Shown piece after piece: positions 60,683 through 64,000 of a stretch of 64,000 nucleotides of DNA; the stretch's first letter is position 1; each line of letters starts with the position of its first letter. The notes below the pieces were generated by a model. The model did not search any database. It was not told the origin of the DNA and saw only the letters and a program-made list of their open reading frames with translations. Source of the DNA: Oxyruncus cristatus (taxonomy: Eukaryota; Chordata; Aves; Passeriformes; Cotingidae). The stretch lies in contig VXAY01001269.1 in assembly GCA_013399855.1 (NCBI GenBank), forward strand, positions 62,001 through 126,000. Reading direction: 5' to 3'. The translations under genes and the position numbers were made by a program.

Positions 60683-60689
60683 AGGGCCT

Positions 60690-62850
60690 GGAAACGTGCT
60701 CTTATTGCCCTGCCAAACAGTCAGTTCTGCTGCTCCATTTTCCATAGGCAATTATTCTGTATTTAGCACAACATATACTATGTGCACACTCTGCAGTTCT
60801 TAGTGTGTTGCATGGAGTTCAAAGCAGGGCCTTGAAACTGCTCTTCCCCATAAAAGGTTTAACTCTCCCTCTTCAAGACCTACATTTTGTTGCCAAAAAT
60901 ACCACTCAAAGTAACACAGATTCCTGCAACAACATTCCTTTTGACAACTTGTTATTTTCAAATGTCCTTTCTCCATAGAAGAGTAGTTCTGGAGCAACAC
61001 AGTACCTCATAAATCAGCCAAAATTTGCCAAAGTATCACCAGAATAAGAGAAGAACTAGAAATTGGTTAAAGTTTGTCTCTTCTCGCCTCCACAGCTCTT
61101 GCATTGAGTTGCTCACCTACTCCTCTTAATTACTAAAAGCCTGAGCTACAGGTTAACAATGTTCATCTGAGCCCTTGGGCTCATTCTGACATGTTATCTA
61201 TTTGCATCAAGAAAGGTAAGTTATTTACTAACCTTACAGAATTCAACTTACCAACAACTTTTAAGGCTCCTGAAACCCCTTACTTAAAAAAAAACCAAAA
61301 GAGAATTGCCATAATCTCCACTTTCAGTGTTCCCATCATGAGAAGGAGTTCATAAAATAGCTGGCTCCATCCATGGTGTCACAGTTACCTAAACACAACT
61401 CTTTAAAACACAAGAAATTCCCTAATCATTTTTGAACTGCCAATTTCTAGGAGGTTTTTTTCCTTCTTTGCCTCTGGGACTCAGTAACTAAAGTCTCTCT
61501 CAGTTTAAATGCTAGTGATGGCAGTAAGCAGAATTTATCTTTTCACCTATATCTATCCCACAAATAAAATGAGATTTCTTCTGCAAAAGAAGAAATCTGA
61601 TTGAAAGTGTACTGGAACGAATGGAATCTGTCTATTGCTGACAGCACCAACACTTTCTGTGGGAGATCTTGTGTTGGTTACTTTCCCCAGAACTGCAGTT
61701 CCTAAAAGTTAGTGATGAAGTAAAAACCTCATCTTCCCCTTTCTCATTTTCACTTACCACTCACCTTGGGAATTCCTGCCACTATCTCACCCTGTAAGCC
61801 TGAAAATGTTACTGAAGTGAGCTTTAAATCCACTAAAATGCCAGAAAAAAATTCTTTTTCTTCCCTTCCTCCTACTATTTTATAGCTTTAAACTCCTGGC
61901 AAGCTGAAATGCCCTCCAACTTAGGATTAAAGGGGCCACTTCTGGCCATGCAGTGATGGAAGAGCCTCTTCACCAGTGCTGATCGACTTTCACCTCACAG
62001 CAGGAGCTGGAAAGATCTGACAAACCAAAAGGAGCTAAAGAGCTGCTTCAGATTGCAGCGTGTGATTCACCTCCTCACCAGCTCCCTTGGCCAGACATTT
62101 CCATCAGGTTTTTGGACTCAAAGAACTAGAAATCATCTCAGTGAAAAAGAAAAACACATAATAAGCACAAACTCACTTGTGACAGATTATTTCTCTCTTG
62201 GTGGTCATGCAAGCGATTGGAAACTAGAGAATACAGGTGCTACCATCTGTATTATTTTGTTTGTGGAATTTGTCTTAAATTTACATTACAATGTCTCTAC
62301 CATTGTAAATAAAGAATAATTCTGTCTGTGGGAAACAAAAACTGTCAATACACTTCTAAAAAGTGCCTTACTGCACTTATCTCAGTCAACATTTATTCTA
62401 TGAAATGTAATCAGGACATTAAATGTTTCTTTCTGGAAGGTCTGAGATGCCATATTTTGCCATCTGTTCTAATTATTTTTTAATAATTTGGCAGATCTTG
62501 CTTTTGTTGCTGAACTACAGAAGCAGATTTCACCAGTCTGAATCACATGAAAAACCAAAAAAAATGTTGGTATTTAGTTCAAAACTGCAACATTAAAGAG
62601 TCACATACCAGCAGGAGGCAATCAGAGGTCTAGGACATCGAGGCCAGGGAGATAAAGCAAATGTAATTCTTCACCATTCTCTCTTGGATGACATTAAATT
62701 GAGGAAAAAATAGCAAACCCAGATAGGTGCTGGCATTAGTCCTTGTGCAGTACATTCATCTTTTCCTGGTTTATTTTCTTGAAGAACTCTAAAGGAATTT
62801 TCCAAGTTATTCAGCTCTTGATCAGAGAATCTGAGACCCTAACCCAGGCC
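60690..62850. other. Unique non-coding DNA between SINE remnants
   Basis: No exon or RNA gene is recognised. Only short frames are present. Confidence 0.55.
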
Positions 62851-62909
62851 CTCTAAGGGAGAGGATCATTAGTGGCCTTTCTTAGATACAGAGATACAAG
62901 TCAGAAAGC

Positions 62910-62992
62910 AATAAGTTGCTTCCCTGAGGTCACACACAGGACATCTGAAGGAAAGCTGAATACAGCACACAGGGGTCTCCAGATCCAAAATG
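62910..62992 (-). mobile_element. MIR/CORE-type SINE remnant, antisense
   Basis: The plus strand shows AAGTTGCTTCCCTGAGGTCACACA, split by small changes, then AGGAAAGCTGAATACAGCAC and ACAGGGGTCTCC. This follows the reverse-complement MIR order 'AAGTCACTTGCCCAAGGTCACACAG', 'GCAGAGCTGGGA', 'GAACCCAGGTCTCC'. About 80 bp is alignable by eye. Confidence 0.6.
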
Positions 62993-63379
62993 AAACATCA
63001 GGAATTATCACGGAATCTTTTTGGAACAGTCACTACAAATGAAGATGCACTGTTTTGGGACATGTACAACTGACTGAAATGTTGGATAGAGTCCAGTGGA
63101 ATGGGTTTCCCGCCTATTTAGTTATGAAGTTCTACTGCAGCATAAATGCTAAATGCATAATATTAGGCTACTGGAAAATACAAAGAAGCAGGATGATCCA
63201 ACATGAGTTGGTATGGAATAGTGCACAGCAGATTGCGCAGTTATTTGTTTTGAAGATAACTCAGTCACTTCAACCTATCTCATTCAAAAAGACTCTGATT
63301 TTGAAAGAAAAAAAAGCCAAGCAAAACAAAACCCCAAGCCCAAACTCAATTTAAGAGCCAAGTCATGAGTTCTGATCCA

Positions 63380-63525
63380 GTTTCTGTCGCTGTTGGGTAC
63401 ATGACCTTCAGCAGGTCCTTTCTCACCCTACCTCATTTTCCCATCTGTGCAAGAGGCCAGAAATTCCTCCCTATGGTTTCTCACAGCGATGCTTTGAGAA
63501 CTGATGGATATTTGCACAGCTTTCT
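63380..63525 (+). mobile_element. MIR/CORE-type SINE, core and 3' part
   Basis: The plus strand reads ATGACCTTCAGCAGGTCCTT, then CTACCTCATTTTCCCATCTGTG and, about 50 bp on, GCGATGCTTTGAGAACTGATGG. This matches the MIR/CORE order 'GTGACCTTGGGCAAGTC', 'CCTCAGTTTCCCCATCTGTAAA' and 'AAGCGCTTTGAGA.CTGATG'. The core and tail are better kept than the head. Confidence 0.7.
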
Positions 63526-63529
63526 GAAT

Positions 63530-64000
63530 GTAACAAAGGCTGGGAAGAGACAAAAACATCATCTGACGGCTGACAATGCCAGAGTTTCTGTTCTGATGGC
63601 TCCCACGTGTATTAAATTTTATGGAAAATAAACAGGAGAACAGCAAACACCAGCTTCAGTAATAGCACCAGAAAGGCTGTATTGTCAGCTCAGCTGTAAC
63701 AGTTTGCATAATATGTACATAAATGTGCTTTATTCACTTTATCTGCTTGAATGACAGACAGAAAGAGTGTACAAGGTTGTTTTTTCCTTCAGAGTGTATC
63801 TGTGTGCCAGGGCTGGGTTCAGGATCAAATCAGTGTTTTCATCCCCCAGGCTTAGCTAAAGCTCAGGTGTGATGTGTTCTGGCTTAGATTTCTCCACAGA
63901 AGGCACACACAGTCTGCTGTGATGCCTTTACAAGCAGATCACTCAGTCCATGGGAACACTTCCTTTTAATCAGCTGGAGAAATAATACACTGAATTCTCT
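63530..64000. other. Unique non-coding DNA, no gene recognised
   Basis: Nothing recognisable to the window end. Confidence 0.5.

Noticed and set aside
1..64000. CRISPR arrays, bacterial operons, phage or defence systems
   Set aside because: There are no regularly spaced direct repeats with unique spacers, no adjacent long frames with ribosome-binding sites, and the repeats present are those of vertebrates.

Overview
This window reads as vertebrate, most likely bird and probably songbird, nuclear DNA from a gene-poor (intergenic or long-intron) region. Four things support this. There are no prokaryote-like tightly packed long reading frames, ribosome-binding sites or operons. The DNA is AT-rich with many short A/T runs. 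Two antisense CR1 retrotransposon 3' ends occur, one ending in the ATTCTATG-type terminal repeat typical of bird CR1. Two related LTR elements begin TGTCATGGTTTAGCC, a type of LTR end common in passerines. Almost every short reading frame here is what chance predicts for this base composition. No complete gene is recognised.

Layout. 1-18.3 kb: unique DNA without a recognisable exon, with a homeodomain-site-rich AT segment at 6.6-7.3 kb and an A/C-rich tract at 14.6 kb. 18.3-19.2 kb: weak old CR1 and MIR-type SINE remnants. 20,304-21,801: a solo-LTR-like element of 1498 bp with perfect 5-bp target duplications and a 345-codon antisense open frame. 24.8 kb: a very short CR1 tail. 26.8-27.2 kb: the best candidate for an unannotated protein-coding exon, on the minus strand, with plausible splice sites and an unusual tandem triplication of the donor motif. 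29.3-29.65 kb: a second coding-like island, on the plus strand, broken by in-frame stops. 33.2-33.84 kb: a longer CR1 3' end carrying an internal 18-bp triplication. 37,195-38,348: a second, shorter copy of the 20.3-kb LTR family. 38.4-55 kb: mostly unique DNA with short tandem duplications. 55.25-55.53 kb: a striking block made almost only of A and C. 57-59 kb: unique sequence that may be conserved non-coding DNA. 60.6-63.5 kb: three MIR/CORE-type SINE remnants.

No set of genes working together can be described. The functional candidates are one or two exon-like islands, regulatory-looking non-coding DNA, and LTRs carrying conserved CCAAT, CRE-like and polyadenylation motifs. The sequence shows no CRISPR array, intact tRNA, rRNA or bacterial-type system.
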